Of a DNA stretch of 64,000 bases, positions 19,653 through 28,957 are shown one piece after another. The stretch is taken from NCBI RefSeq assembly GCF_009806555.1, contig NZ_VUOK01000005.1, positions 62,001-126,000 of the forward strand. The letters run 5' to 3'. Under the pieces are notes generated by a model. The model saw only the letters and a list, made by a program, of their open reading frames with translations, was not told where the DNA came from and ran no database searches. Both the position numbers and the translations under genes were made by a program. This DNA comes from Methylobacterium sp. 2A (GTDB lineage: Bacteria > Pseudomonadota > Alphaproteobacteria > Rhizobiales > Beijerinckiaceae). The stretch's first letter is position 1, and the number at the start of each line of letters is the position of its first letter.

Positions 19653-21395
19653 ATGACCTCTACGCAAACAGACCAGATGTCCGCCGGACGCGTCGCGCCC
19701 TGGCGGAGCTTCGCGAACCTCAAGCTGCGCCACAAGCTCGCGGCGGTGATGGCCCTGGTGGTCATGGCCATGGGGGCCTTGAGCACGCTCAGCTTCCTCG
19801 ACATCCGGTCCTCGGCGCTGGCTGACCGGGAACTCATGACGCGCCGCCTCTCCGAGGTGGCCCAGAGCCTGGTCGTCCATTACGAGGCGCTGGCGCAATC
19901 GGGCCAGATGCCGACCGAGGCTGCCCAGCAGGCCGCGCTCACGGCGATCAGCGCCCTGCGCTTCGGCAACGAGGATTACTTCTTCGTCCTGTCCTCCGAC
20001 GGACGGCTGATCGCCAACGCCTTCAACGCCAAGAACGTCGGCAAGCATGTCCTTGATCAGACGGACGTCCCCGGCGGCAAGCGCTACTTCGCCGAGATGG
20101 TCGAGACCGCCCAGCGCGACGGGGCGGGCATCGTGAATTACCTGAAGCCGCGGCCCGGCGGGACCGAGCCGGTCGAGAAGATCGCCAGCGTGCAGATGTT
20201 CAAGCCCTGGGGCTGGATCGTCGCCACCGGCCTCTATCGCGACGACGTCTACGCGGATGTGCGCAGCCGCGCGACCGCGATCGCGCTGTGGTCCGCCGGA
20301 CTCGCCCTGCCGGTCGTGGCCCTGCTCCTGCTGATCGGCAACAGCCTGTCGCGCCCGATCGGCCGCCTGACCGCCGCGATGCGCGGCCTCGCGGAGGGCG
20401 ACCTCACCGTCGCGGTCGGGGATCAGGGCCGCGGCGACGAGGTCGGCGCCATGGCGCGCGCCGTGCAGGTGTTCAAGGACGCGCTGATCGCCAAGCGCGC
20501 GGCCGACGCCGCCACCGTGGCGGAGAACGCGGCCAAGATGCGCCGCGCGCAGGTGCTGCTGGACGCGGTCACGGCCCGGTTCGACGCGCAGGTGAGCACG
20601 CTCACCCAGGGACTGGCCTCGGCCGCCGTGGAGATGGAGGCCACCGCCCAGGAGATGACGCGCACCGCCGCGCGCACCACCGAGCAATCCGTGCGCGTGA
20701 GCGCGGCCTCGGAGCAGACCTCGAACAACGTCCAGACCGTGGCGGCCGCCAGCGAGGAGATGTCGGCCTCGATCCAGGAGATCGCGGCCCGGGTCGCCCA
20801 ATCGTCGCTGATGGCCGACCGGGCCAGCACCGACGTCGCCCGGACCAATGAACTGATGCAGGTCCTGTCGCGGGGGACGGAGCAGATCAGCGAGGTGATG
20901 GGGCTGATCGCGGGGATCGCCGGCCAGACCAACCTGCTCGCCCTCAACGCGACCATCGAGGCGGCCCGGGCCGGCGAGGCCGGCAAGGGCTTCGCCGTGG
21001 TGGCGGGCGAGGTGAAGGCGCTGGCCAGCCAGACCGCCAAGGCCACCGAGACGATCGCCGGCCAGATCGCGGCGATCCAGGGCGAGACGCGGCACGCGGT
21101 CGAGTCGATGCGGGCGATCGGCAGCTCGATCGACGAGATGCGCACGGTGGCGCTGAGCGTGGCCGCCGCCATGGAGGAGCAGGGGGCGGCGACCAGCGAG
21201 ATCGTCCGGAACGTCGCGCAGGCCGCGCAGGGCACCCAGGCGGTGAGCGCCGACATCGCCGACGTGCACAAGGCGGCCGGCGATACCGGGGCGGCCTCCG
21301 GGCAGGTGCTGAGCGCCGCGCAGGAGCTGGCGCGCTACTCGGCGAGCCTGGGGCAGGAGGTCTCGACCTTCCTCGCCGCCGTGAAGGCCGCCTGA
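19653..21395 (+). CDS. Methyl-accepting chemotaxis protein with Cache sensor
   Basis: A 580-residue membrane chemoreceptor. It has an N-terminal cytoplasmic stub, a first membrane span (about residues 27-48) and a periplasmic single-Cache domain (about 55-205) with the typical YFFVLSSDGRLIAN and GWIVATGLYRDDV stretches. A second span (about 207-230), a HAMP domain (about 231-283) and a signalling domain follow, with the hairpin tip [23 protein letters not shown] near residues 422-444. Single-Cache receptors bind small organic acids in several bacteria; the ligand here is not predictable. There is no C-terminal CheR-tethering pentapeptide. Confidence 0.94.
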   Translation: MTSTQTDQMSAGRVAPWRSFANLKLRHKLAAVMALVVMAMGALSTLSFLDIRSSALADRELMTRRLSEVAQSLVVHYEALAQSGQMPTEAAQQAALTAISALRFGNEDYFFVLSSDGRLIANAFNAKNVGKHVLDQTDVPGGKRYFAEMVETAQRDGAGIVNYLKPRPGGTEPVEKIASVQMFKPWGWIVATGLYRDDVYADVRSRATAIALWSAGLALPVVALLLLIGNSLSRPIGRLTAAMRGLAEGDLTVAVGDQGRGDEVGAMARAVQVFKDALIAKRAADAATVAENAAKMRRAQVLLDAVTARFDAQVSTLTQGLASAAVEMEATAQEMTRTAARTTEQSVRVSAASEQTSNNVQTVAAASEEMSASIQEIAARVAQSSLMADRASTDVARTNELMQVLSRGTEQISEVMGLIAGIAGQTNLLALNATIEAARAGEAGKGFAVVAGEVKALASQTAKATETIAGQIAAIQGETRHAVESMRAIGSSIDEMRTVALSVAAAMEEQGAATSEIVRNVAQAAQGTQAVSADIADVHKAAGDTGAASGQVLSAAQELARYSASLGQEVSTFLAAVKAA

Positions 21396-21504
21396 GGAGC
21401 CCTCAACCGAGGGATGGTGGACAGCGCGAGTCCGACGGGAGACGCTTCGAATCAGCCAAGCCCGGGACGGGGCGAGCAGCCCCGCCCGCGTGAGAGATCC
21501 ATCG

Positions 21505-21888
21505 ATGCGCTTCGCCCATGTGGCCCTGTGGACGCGGGACCTCGACGCGGCCGCCGCGTTCTGGCGGGAGTATTTCGGCGCGGAGATCGGGCCGCCCTAC
21601 CAAAGCCGGCGCCGGCCGGGCTTCGTGTCGCGGTTCGTGACGCTCCCCGGACCGGGCGCGCATATCGAGCTGATGACCGGCCCCTGGGTCGAGGCGGAGT
21701 CGGCACCGGAGCGCGTCGGCTGGGCGCATGTGGCCATCTCGCTGGGCTGCATCGCGGCGGTGGACGCGCTGGCCGAGCGCTGCGCGGAGGGCGGGTGCCT
21801 CGTGTCGCCGCCCCGCCGGACCGGCGACGGCTTCTACGAGGCCATCGTCGCCATGCCGGACGGGACGCCGGTCGAGCTCACGGTCTGA
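21505..21888 (+). CDS. VOC family protein (glyoxalase/lactoylglutathione lyase-like)
   Basis: A 127-residue vicinal-oxygen-chelate protein with one glyoxalase/bleomycin-resistance fold. The metal-ligand pattern is visible: His near the N-terminus in FAHVALWTRDLDAA, His/Glu in GAHIELM, His in WAHVAISLG, and Glu near the end in DGTPVELTV. The ATG at 21505 gives the usual N-terminus; a GTG at 21490 would add five residues. It lies between the chemoreceptor and the convergent P450 gene. Substrate unknown. Confidence 0.85.
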   Translation: MRFAHVALWTRDLDAAAAFWREYFGAEIGPPYQSRRRPGFVSRFVTLPGPGAHIELMTGPWVEAESAPERVGWAHVAISLGCIAAVDALAERCAEGGCLVSPPRRTGDGFYEAIVAMPDGTPVELTV

Positions 21889-21921
21889 GCCGGGCCGCAG
21901 CCTGAATCGGTCCGACGCCCC

Positions 21922-23175
21922 TCATGCGATCCCGTCGATCGCCACCCGCAGATGCTCCGGTCCGCGCAACGCCGCGCCCTGGCGGTAGGGCGGCGGATCT
22001 TCGACGAGGCGCGGCGCCTTGAGCCGGCGGGCCAGAGCGGTGAGCGCCGCCTCGGCCTCGAACCGGGCGAGCGGCGCGCCGACGCAGTAATGCAGGCTGC
22101 CGCCGAAGCCGAGATGGCGGATGCCGGTCCGGTCCGGATCGAACCTTTCGGGCTCCGGGAACACCGATTCGTCGCGGTTGCCGGCGGCGAGCAGCAGCAC
22201 GAGATCGGCGCCCTCGGGGATCGTCACGCCCGCGATGTCGATCGCCGAGAGCGTCCGGCGGGTCCGGAACTGCACCGGCGGCTCGTAGCGCAGCAATTCC
22301 TCGATCAGCCGCGGGGCGCGCATCGGGTCCTGGCGCAGGCGCTCCAGCTCGTCCGGATGGCGCAGCAGTGTCAGCAGGCCGTTGGTGATCAGGTTCACGG
22401 TGGTCTCGTGGCCGGCCACCAGCATCAGGATCGAGGTGGCGATCAGGTCGTAATCGCCCATCTTCACCCCGGCCGGGGTGGCGTGGTTGGCGAGCCCCGA
22501 GAGCATGTCGTCCTGCGGGTGCCGGCGCTTCTCCTTGATCAGGTCGGCCATGTAGCCGCCGATCGCGTCGAAGGTCCGGCTGTTCTTGGCGCGGATCTCG
22601 GGATTGGACAGGCTGTCGGGTTCGAGCGCGGTGGCGAGCTGCGTCGCCCAGCCGTGAAACTTCGGCTCGTCCTCGCGGGGCACGCCGAACAATTCGCAGA
22701 TCACCGTCACGGGGAGCGGGTAGGCGAGGTCGTCGACGGCGTCGATCTCCCGGGCGTCGCGCTTCTCGTCGAGCAGGTCGGCCACCAGCCGGTCGGAGCG
22801 GGCGCGCATCGCCTGCACGCGCTCGCGGGAGAATTGGTGCATCACGGCCGAGCGCAGGGCGTCGTGGTCCGGCGGGTCCCGGAAGATGAAGACCCGGTGG
22901 CGGTCCATCATCCAGTCCTTGAGCGGCTTCACGATCAGGTCGGTGAGCGGGTTGCCGGTGCGCGGGCGGTCGGCGGGGGGCAGCGTGTCGGAACTCACCC
23001 GCGGGTCCTGCAGCAGGCGCGCGATGGTGCCGTGGGTCGAGGCCACCCAGGTCCCGTCTTCGGTGCCGTCGTCCTGGCGCGAGACGGGGTTCCGCCGCAG
23101 CTTGGCGTAGATCGGATAGGGGTTCGGCCGGTTGGCGAAATCCTTGACCTGATCGAGGAGGCTTGAATCGGGCAT
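21922..23175 (-). CDS. Cytochrome P450
   Basis: A 417-residue soluble class I bacterial P450. The heme-thiolate cysteine C364 lies in FGGSLHYCVGAPLAR. The oxygen-activating I-helix motif AGHETT, the ExxR pair (EELLRYEPP) and the downstream FRTRRTL are present. It is the last gene of a three-gene minus-strand operon after a ferredoxin and a ferredoxin reductase, so a complete electron-transfer chain is encoded together. The reductase stop lies 8 bases upstream of the P450 start. The substrate is unknown; possible roles are hydroxylation of a fatty acid, terpenoid or xenobiotic that enters the nearby acyl-CoA pathway. Confidence 0.95.
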   Translation of the reverse strand: MPDSSLLDQVKDFANRPNPYPIYAKLRRNPVSRQDDGTEDGTWVASTHGTIARLLQDPRVSSDTLPPADRPRTGNPLTDLIVKPLKDWMMDRHRVFIFRDPPDHDALRSAVMHQFSRERVQAMRARSDRLVADLLDEKRDAREIDAVDDLAYPLPVTVICELFGVPREDEPKFHGWATQLATALEPDSLSNPEIRAKNSRTFDAIGGYMADLIKEKRRHPQDDMLSGLANHATPAGVKMGDYDLIATSILMLVAGHETTVNLITNGLLTLLRHPDELERLRQDPMRAPRLIEELLRYEPPVQFRTRRTLSAIDIAGVTIPEGADLVLLLAAGNRDESVFPEPERFDPDRTGIRHLGFGGSLHYCVGAPLARFEAEAALTALARRLKAPRLVEDPPPYRQGAALRGPEHLRVAIDGIA

Positions 23176-23183
23176 CGATGTCC

Positions 23184-24452
23184 TCAGGAAAAGCCCGGGT
23201 CGAAGATCGCGATGCCCTTCGGCCGGTCGGTGGCGGCCCCCTCCGGCGGGAAGGGCGCGCCGGTGGCGACCATCTCGGCATGGGCCGGCAACCAGCGGGC
23301 GGAATCCACCGAGACGGCCGCGATGCAGCGCCCCGCGCGGCCGTAGAGGGCGATGAAGCGGCCGTCGGCCGGATTGCCCTGCGTGATCGCCACCGCGTCG
23401 GCCCCCTCGGTCAGGCCGGCGGATTTCACCACGAGATCCCCTTGCGTCGACCAGAAGGTCGGCAGGGCACCGTAGGCCGCGTCGGGCGGCGCGCCGGCCA
23501 GCAAGCGCCCGGCATGGGCGGCCTGCGCCACGGCGTGGCTCCAGTGCTCCAGGGCGACGCGCCGCCCGTCGTAGAGCGGATGGGGGAAGCGCGCGACGTC
23601 GCCCGCCGCCGCGATCTGCGGATCGGGATGGCCCTCCGCGTCGAGGACGTAACCGGCGCCGTCGCACTCGACGCCGCCGGGATCCGCCGACAGGCCGGCC
23701 CCGTCGAGCCATTCGGTGTTGCGCACGGCGCCGAGGGCGACGACCGCGAGCTCGGCCTCGATCCGGCTGCCGTCGGTGCAATGCGCGCGGACCAGCCGGC
23801 CGCCTTCGCCCTCCAGCCACTCGACCTCGCTGCCGCAGCGCAGGTCGACCCCGTGGCCCGCGTGGATCGCCCCGATGAACGCGCCGATCGTGCGGCCGAG
23901 GACCCGGGCCAGCGGCGTCGGACTGGGCTCCACCAGGGTCACGGGCAGGCCGAGCTGCCGGCACAGGCTCGCGACCTCGCAGCCGATGAAGCCGCCGCCG
24001 ATCACCAGGACGCGCCGCGGGCCGGCGGCGAGCGCCCGCCGCAGGGCGGCGGCGTCGTCCCGCCCGCGCAGGGTGAAGACGCCGGCAAGCCGCCCCTCGT
24101 GCGGGTTCGGCCAGGGGCGGGCCCGGGTGCCGGTGGCGATCAGCAGGCGGTCGTAGGGGAGGGCGCGTCCGTCCGCGAGCCGCACCGTGCCGGCCTTCCG
24201 GTCGAGGCCGGCGGCCGGGGTGCCGAGCTGCCAGTCCACATCCGCGCCGAGACCGTGCGGCAGGGTGGTGGCATGCGCGGGGATGGCGCCGGCCAGGACG
24301 TGCTTGGACAGGGGCGGCCGATCATAGGGGAGGTGGGGCTCGGCCCCGACGATCGTCAGCGATCCGGAAAAACCCGCCTCCCGCAGGGCCTCGGCGCCGC
24401 GCAAGCCGGCGAGGCCCGCGCCGACGACGACCGCGCGTTCGGCGGGCGCCAT
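23184..24452 (-). CDS. FAD-dependent ferredoxin reductase of the P450 system
   Basis: A 422-residue NAD(P)H-dependent flavoprotein of the putidaredoxin-reductase type. It has an N-terminal FAD-binding GAGLAGLRGAE motif, an internal NAD(P)-binding VIGGGFIGCEVA motif, and a third FAD motif around AAGDVARFP. It transfers electrons from NAD(P)H to the adjacent ferredoxin. Its ATG overlaps the ferredoxin stop by one base, and it is followed closely by the P450 gene. Confidence 0.93.
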   Translation of the reverse strand: MAPAERAVVVGAGLAGLRGAEALREAGFSGSLTIVGAEPHLPYDRPPLSKHVLAGAIPAHATTLPHGLGADVDWQLGTPAAGLDRKAGTVRLADGRALPYDRLLIATGTRARPWPNPHEGRLAGVFTLRGRDDAAALRRALAAGPRRVLVIGGGFIGCEVASLCRQLGLPVTLVEPSPTPLARVLGRTIGAFIGAIHAGHGVDLRCGSEVEWLEGEGGRLVRAHCTDGSRIEAELAVVALGAVRNTEWLDGAGLSADPGGVECDGAGYVLDAEGHPDPQIAAAGDVARFPHPLYDGRRVALEHWSHAVAQAAHAGRLLAGAPPDAAYGALPTFWSTQGDLVVKSAGLTEGADAVAITQGNPADGRFIALYGRAGRCIAAVSVDSARWLPAHAEMVATGAPFPPEGAATDRPKGIAIFDPGFS

Positions 24453-24697
24453 CAGACCCCCCGCCCCGGATCCTCGACCCGGATCGCCTGGACCGGGCAG
24501 GCGACGCGCGCCCGCTCGATGTCGTCCCGGTCCTCGGCGGCGGGCGCCGGATCGTAGAACAGGGCCTCGTGCCCCTCGATGCGGAAATGCCGCGGCGCCG
24601 CGTAGCAGCACTGGGCGTAGGCCTGGCACAGATTGAGATCGACGCTCACCCGAAGGCCGGGTGGGGATCCGGATGACGCATCGGCACGGGTCGACAT
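24452..24697 (-). CDS. Ferredoxin, P450-associated 3Fe-4S/4Fe-4S type
   Basis: An 81-residue small ferredoxin. Visible ligand cysteines are in LCQAYAQCCYAAP and in ACPVQAI near the C-terminus, the layout of single-cluster ferredoxins that feed bacterial P450s; the spacing suggests a 3Fe-4S cluster. The ATG at 24697 is chosen because the cluster-binding domain begins soon after it; longer in-frame extensions upstream are not conserved-looking. It heads the ferredoxin-reductase-P450 operon. Confidence 0.88.
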   Translation of the reverse strand: MSTRADASSGSPPGLRVSVDLNLCQAYAQCCYAAPRHFRIEGHEALFYDPAPAAEDRDDIERARVACPVQAIRVEDPGRGV

Positions 24698-24880
24698 GGC
24701 GAAGCAACCGCGCGGAACGCCCGAGGTTCCGCGCTGCGAAACCGGCGCGTCAGACGTGCAAAACTGTACGCGGCACTCTGGACCGACAGGGCGGGGCACA
24801 ATTCCCCTGGCGCGCGGTTCGCCCTAGTGTTGCGCCGCCTCGCGGGCCCACCCGACGCACCGCGATCCCAGGAGGGCACC

Positions 24881-25423
24881 ATGCCGTACGGTGCACGAAC
24901 GACCCTCGCCGCCCTCGTCCTGCTGCTCGGCGTCGGCGGCGCCACCGCCGAGCCCGCCGCGGGCACGACCTGGACGGACCCGCCAACCCACAAACCCGCC
25001 GCCGAGGCACCAGCAGCCGACCGGAAGGCGGCAGCGTCCACGCCCGCCGCGGCGCCGACCGCGCCCTCGACCGCCTCGACACCCGCCGCCGTCGCCGGGG
25101 AGGCCCGGATCGCGGCGCGGCGCCCGGCGCCGAAGCGGCTGGCCGCCTCGACCCATCGGTCGCGCCGTGCCGCGGCGGCGGCGGGGGCGATCGCCGGTCC
25201 GCGCATCGCCGCGGCGCCGCCCCCGCCGCCGGAGGGCTATGTGCGCGGCCGGCCCTTCTACGGATATGGCCCGGGCTACGGCGCCGGCTACGCCGACGAG
25301 CGCCTCGACCGCCTGAGCAGCGCCGCGGCCGCCGGCTACGTCGTGGTGCGCCGCCGGACGGTGGTGTTCCCCGACGGCCGGACGCTGCGCGTCTACCGCC
25401 CGGACGAGGGCGAGCCGTTCTGA
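24881..25423 (+). CDS. Exported Ala/Pro-rich hypothetical protein
   Basis: A 180-residue protein with a clear signal peptide (positive start, hydrophobic TLAALVLLLGVGGATA, cleavage near residue 22). A low-complexity Ala/Pro/Thr-rich stretch follows, then a Gly/Tyr-rich segment (YGYGPGYGAGY) and a C-terminal VVVRRRTVVFPDGRTLRVYRP. An AGGAGGG site precedes the ATG. It is probably periplasmic or cell-wall associated. I do not recognise a family. Its 3' end overlaps by 31 bases with the convergent acyl-CoA synthetase gene. Confidence 0.75.
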   Translation: MPYGARTTLAALVLLLGVGGATAEPAAGTTWTDPPTHKPAAEAPAADRKAAASTPAAAPTAPSTASTPAAVAGEARIAARRPAPKRLAASTHRSRRAAAAAGAIAGPRIAAAPPPPPEGYVRGRPFYGYGPGYGAGYADERLDRLSSAAAAGYVVVRRRTVVFPDGRTLRVYRPDEGEPF

Positions 25424-27162
25424 TCCGGGGGTGGCGCGAACACCGACCGCAGCGGCGCACGCAGAACCTTCCCCGCGGGGTTGCGGGGCAGGAGCCCGTC
25501 CCAGACCACGATCCGCACCGGCACCTTGAAAGCCGCCAGCCGCTCCGCCGCGAAGGCCCGGATCGCCTCCGGGCTCGTCTCGGCGCCCTCCTCCAGCGCC
25601 ACGATGGCACCGGGCTCCTCGCCGAGCGTCGGATGGGGCACGGGCAGCACCACGGCGTCGATCACGTCGGGATGTTCGTAGAGGACGTTCTCGACCTCGC
25701 AGCAATAGATGTTCTCGCCGCCGCGGATCAGCATGTCCTTGATCCGGTCGACGATGGTCAGGAAGCCCTCGTCGTCCACCCGGGCGAGGTCGCCCGTGCG
25801 CAGCCAGCCCTCGGACAGAACCTCGGCGGTCGCCTTCGGATCGTCCCAGTAGCCGCGGACCACGTTCGGCCCCTTCACGCAGAGCTCGCCGACCGCGCCC
25901 GGCGGCAGGTCCTGCCCGAGGGGATCGAGGATCCGCACCTCGCAGACCGGCAGCGGCGGGCCGCAGGAATCGGGATGCGCCAGGTAATCCTCGGCCTGGT
26001 GATGGGTGAAGGTCGCCGAGGTCTCGGTCATGCCCCAGCCGGTGCCGGGCACGACCTTTGGCAAAACCACGCCCAGCGTCCGCACGAGGTCGCCGGCGGC
26101 CGGCGCACCGCCGTAGGTGACGGCATCGAGGGTCGGCAATGTGCGCCCGGCCTCCCGGGCCGCGGTGGCGAGCTGCCACGCGATGGTCGGCACGCCGCCC
26201 GCGCTGGTGCAGCCCTCCCGCTCGATCAGGTCGAGCGCTTCGGCCGCATCCCAGCGGTGCATCATCACGAGGCGGTGGCCACCGTAGAGCGCCGACCCCA
26301 GGCTCGCGTGGCAGCCGGTGACGTGGAACAGCGGGATCACCAGCAGCGCCACCCGCTGCGGCGCGGCCGGGTCGGGCTTCGGCGGGCTCTCGCCCCGGCG
26401 CAGGAGGCTGCGCGCCGCCGAGTAGGGATAGGCCATCACCGTGGTGGCGGCCGCCCGATGGGTGCCGACGGCTCCTTTCGGCTTGCCCGTGGTGCCCGAG
26501 GTGTAGAACAGGGTCGCGTCGTCCTCCGGATCGAGGGCGATGTCGGGCAGGGGCAGGTCGGGCAGGGCGGCCCATTCGGTCACCGGCCCGAGGATCTCGG
26601 CCAGCGGGCTCGCCCGGGGATCGGGCTCCGTCCGGGTGGTGAAGACCCGCTCCAGGGCCGGGCACTCGGACAGGTGCGGGGCGATCCGCGCGAAGCGCTC
26701 GCCGTCGGCGATCAGCATCCGCGCCCCGGAATGCCGCAGGCCATAGGCGAGTTCGGGGCCGGTCCACCACGCGTTGAGCGGCGTCGCGATGGCGCCGGCG
26801 AGCAGGGCGCCGAAATAGCTCACCGGCCATTCGGGCAGGTTGCGCATCGCGATGGCGACGCGGTCGCCCTTGCGGATACCGGCCTCCGCCAGCGTCCGCG
26901 CCAGATTGGTCGCGGCCCGGGCGAAGCCCGTGAAGGTCACGCGCTCGTCGCGGTAGACCACGAAGGTCTTGTCCCCGTGGCCCCGCGCGATCCCAAACAG
27001 GTCGCGCAGCGTCGGCGGGGCTTTTTCCCAGATCCGGGTCGGCACACCCCGGATGTCGATCGTCGTGATTGCGAAGGGCGCGCCCGGGGCGGTGAGCCGC
27101 GCCTCGGCCTCGCGGAAGGGCAGGGCCGGCCAGCCGGCGGGGATGCGGGGATCGGGGCTCAT
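25393..27162 (-). CDS. AMP-dependent acyl-CoA synthetase
   Basis: A 589-residue acyl-adenylate-forming enzyme that would activate a carboxylic acid to its CoA ester. It shows the P-loop-like TSGTTGKPKGA motif, GWGMTETSA, the YWDDPKAT/GWLRTGDLARVD adenylate motif and the C-terminal lysine in NPAGKVLR. Its ATG overlaps the stop of the upstream SDR by four bases. It is the last gene of the minus-strand catabolic arm and resembles LvaE-type ligases by context. Substrate specificity cannot be read from the sequence. Confidence 0.93.
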   Translation of the reverse strand: MSPDPRIPAGWPALPFREAEARLTAPGAPFAITTIDIRGVPTRIWEKAPPTLRDLFGIARGHGDKTFVVYRDERVTFTGFARAATNLARTLAEAGIRKGDRVAIAMRNLPEWPVSYFGALLAGAIATPLNAWWTGPELAYGLRHSGARMLIADGERFARIAPHLSECPALERVFTTRTEPDPRASPLAEILGPVTEWAALPDLPLPDIALDPEDDATLFYTSGTTGKPKGAVGTHRAAATTVMAYPYSAARSLLRRGESPPKPDPAAPQRVALLVIPLFHVTGCHASLGSALYGGHRLVMMHRWDAAEALDLIEREGCTSAGGVPTIAWQLATAAREAGRTLPTLDAVTYGGAPAAGDLVRTLGVVLPKVVPGTGWGMTETSATFTHHQAEDYLAHPDSCGPPLPVCEVRILDPLGQDLPPGAVGELCVKGPNVVRGYWDDPKATAEVLSEGWLRTGDLARVDDEGFLTIVDRIKDMLIRGGENIYCCEVENVLYEHPDVIDAVVLPVPHPTLGEEPGAIVALEEGAETSPEAIRAFAAERLAAFKVPVRIVVWDGLLPRNPAGKVLRAPLRSVFAPPPDQNGSPSSGR

Positions 27163-27929
27163 CGGGCGATCGTCACGCCGCCGTCGATGACGAGCGCCTG
27201 GCCGGTGACGAACCGGCCGGCCGCGGAGGCCAGGAACACGGCCGCGCCCGCGATCTCGTCGGGCTCGCCGATCCGGCGCAGGGGGGCGGCGTCCGTGGTG
27301 GCGGCGAGCATCTCGGGATCCTCCCACAGGGCCCGGGCGAAGTCGGTGCGGATCAGGCCCGGGCAGAGGCAGTTCACCCGCACGTTGGCGGGGCCGTATT
27401 CCACCGCGTAGTTGCGGGCGAGCTGGAGGTCGGCGGCCTTCGAGACGTTGTAGGCACCGATCACCGGCGAACCCTTGAGCGCCCCGATCGAGGAGACGAT
27501 GACGATCGCCCCATCCTGCCGCTCGACCATGCCGGGCGCGACCCTCTGGATCAGCCAGTGGTTCGACAGGACGTTGTTCTCGAGGATCTTTCGGAATTGG
27601 GCGTCGGAGATGTCGGCGAGCGGCCCGTAATAGGGATTGCTGGCCGCGTTGCAGACCAGCACGTCCACCGGACCGAGCCGCTTCTCGGTCTCGGCGACGA
27701 GGTGTTCCAGCTCCTCCTTCACCGAGATGCTGGCCGGGATCGCCACGGCGCGGCCGGCCCCGTGGGCGGCCTCGATCTCGGCGACGACCGCCGCGCAGGC
27801 GTCGCGCTTGCGCGAGGAGATCACCACCCGGGCGCCGTGCTCGGCCATCCGCAGGGCGATCGCCCGCCCGATGCCCCGGGACGAGCCGGTGATGAGGGCG
27901 ATCTTGCCGGTCAGGTCGAACAGGGACAT
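27159..27929 (-). CDS. SDR family oxidoreductase
   Basis: A 256-residue classical short-chain dehydrogenase. It has the cofactor motif TGSSRGIG (about residues 14-21), NAAS, a catalytic Ser in IVSSIG, and the YNVSK catalytic pair. The end, VTGQALVIDGG, is typical of FabG-like 3-oxoacyl reductases. By context it probably oxidises a hydroxyacyl-CoA intermediate. It is translationally coupled to the acyl-CoA synthetase. A family A repeat lies just upstream of its start. Confidence 0.92.
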   Translation of the reverse strand: MSLFDLTGKIALITGSSRGIGRAIALRMAEHGARVVISSRKRDACAAVVAEIEAAHGAGRAVAIPASISVKEELEHLVAETEKRLGPVDVLVCNAASNPYYGPLADISDAQFRKILENNVLSNHWLIQRVAPGMVERQDGAIVIVSSIGALKGSPVIGAYNVSKAADLQLARNYAVEYGPANVRVNCLCPGLIRTDFARALWEDPEMLAATTDAAPLRRIGEPDEIAGAAVFLASAAGRFVTGQALVIDGGVTIAR

Positions 27930-27964
27930 GGCGAGGTCTCGCTCAGGGTAAATTGACGCGCGCC

Positions 27965-28139
27965 CTCCCTCCCCCCTCTGCGGGGGAGGGTGGCCCCCGA
28001 AGGGGGTCGGGAGAGGGGAGCGACGGCGCAGAATGAAGCTTTGTGCTGCGTGACGGTCGCGGTCCTTGCGGAAGCGTCGCTCCCCTCTCCCGAGACCTGC
28101 TGACGCAGGCGCCACCCTCCCCCGCAAAGGGAGGAGGGG
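27965..28139. repeat. Family A palindromic repeat, copy 3
   Basis: The left arm (27965-27991) is identical to the copies in bchM and bchD; the right arm (about 28114-28139) carries small changes. It separates two SDR genes of the same operon and lies outside coding sequence here. Confidence 0.87.
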
Positions 28140-28178
28140 ACCCGCCGGCGTCGCGATCCCTCCGTCCCCCGCCCATCC

Positions 28179-28955
28179 TCACGCCCCCGCCATCATCGAC
28201 CGGCGCAGGCGCGCCATGCCGGCGAGCCAGCGCTCGGGATTCTCGGCCCGGCGGCGGGCATATTCCGCCACCTGCGGGTGCGGCAGGATCAGGAAGCGCC
28301 CCGCCGCCAGCCCGTCGAAGGCGGCCTCGGCCACGGCCTCCGGGGCCAGAACGCCGTCGCGCGACGCGGCGCTGGCAGCCCCCAGCATGGCGGTGTCGAC
28401 GCCCTGCGGGCACAGGGCGGCGATCCGGATCCCGTCCTCGGCATGGGCGATGGCGAGATGCTCCAGGAAGGCGAGCGCCGCGTGCTTGGTCGCCCCATAG
28501 GCGGCGCTGCCGATCTGGCTGAGCAGCCCCGCCGCCGAGACCGTCCCGAGGAACGCGCCACCGCCCCGGGACAGCCAGAGCGGGACCAGCACCCGCGCCG
28601 CGTGGACATGGCCCATCACGTTCACCGCGAAGGCACGCGCCCAGCTCTCCGGGTCGGCGGAGGTGGCGAGATCCGGGTCGGGGTCGCGCTCCAGGATGCC
28701 GGCGTTGGAGCAGTAGAGCGCGATCGGCCCGATCTCGGCCTCGATGCGCGCCAGGATCGCGGCGACCGCCGCCGCATCGCCCACATCGAGCGCGTAGGCG
28801 TGCCCACCGATTTCCGCCGCCACGGCCTGCGCCCCGGCGCCGTCCCGGTCGAGGGCGACCACGGTCGCGCCGCGCGCCCGCGCCGCCGCGGCCAGCGCCC
28901 GGCCGATGCCCCGGGCGGCCCCGGTAACGGCGACGATGCGGCCGGAGAACTCCAT
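28179..28955 (-). CDS. SDR family oxidoreductase
   Basis: A 258-residue short-chain dehydrogenase with TGAARGIG near the N-terminus, SNAG in place of NNAG, and the catalytic YGATK. The C-terminal 50 residues (ILPHPQVAEYARRRAENPERW) resemble SDRs that accompany acyl-CoA dehydrogenase and phosphotransferase genes. It follows the APH-type kinase gene by two bases on the minus strand, so it is likely translated with it. In the P. putida levulinate operon an SDR (LvaD) has a comparable position. Confidence 0.9.
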   Translation of the reverse strand: MEFSGRIVAVTGAARGIGRALAAAARARGATVVALDRDGAGAQAVAAEIGGHAYALDVGDAAAVAAILARIEAEIGPIALYCSNAGILERDPDPDLATSADPESWARAFAVNVMGHVHAARVLVPLWLSRGGGAFLGTVSAAGLLSQIGSAAYGATKHAALAFLEHLAIAHAEDGIRIAALCPQGVDTAMLGAASAASRDGVLAPEAVAEAAFDGLAAGRFLILPHPQVAEYARRRAENPERWLAGMARLRRSMMAGA

Positions 28956-28957
28956 GC

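Noticed and set aside
19548..21269. 573-codon minus-strand frame opposite the first chemoreceptor
   Set aside because: It covers a strongly conserved chemoreceptor on + and has no recognisable domain.
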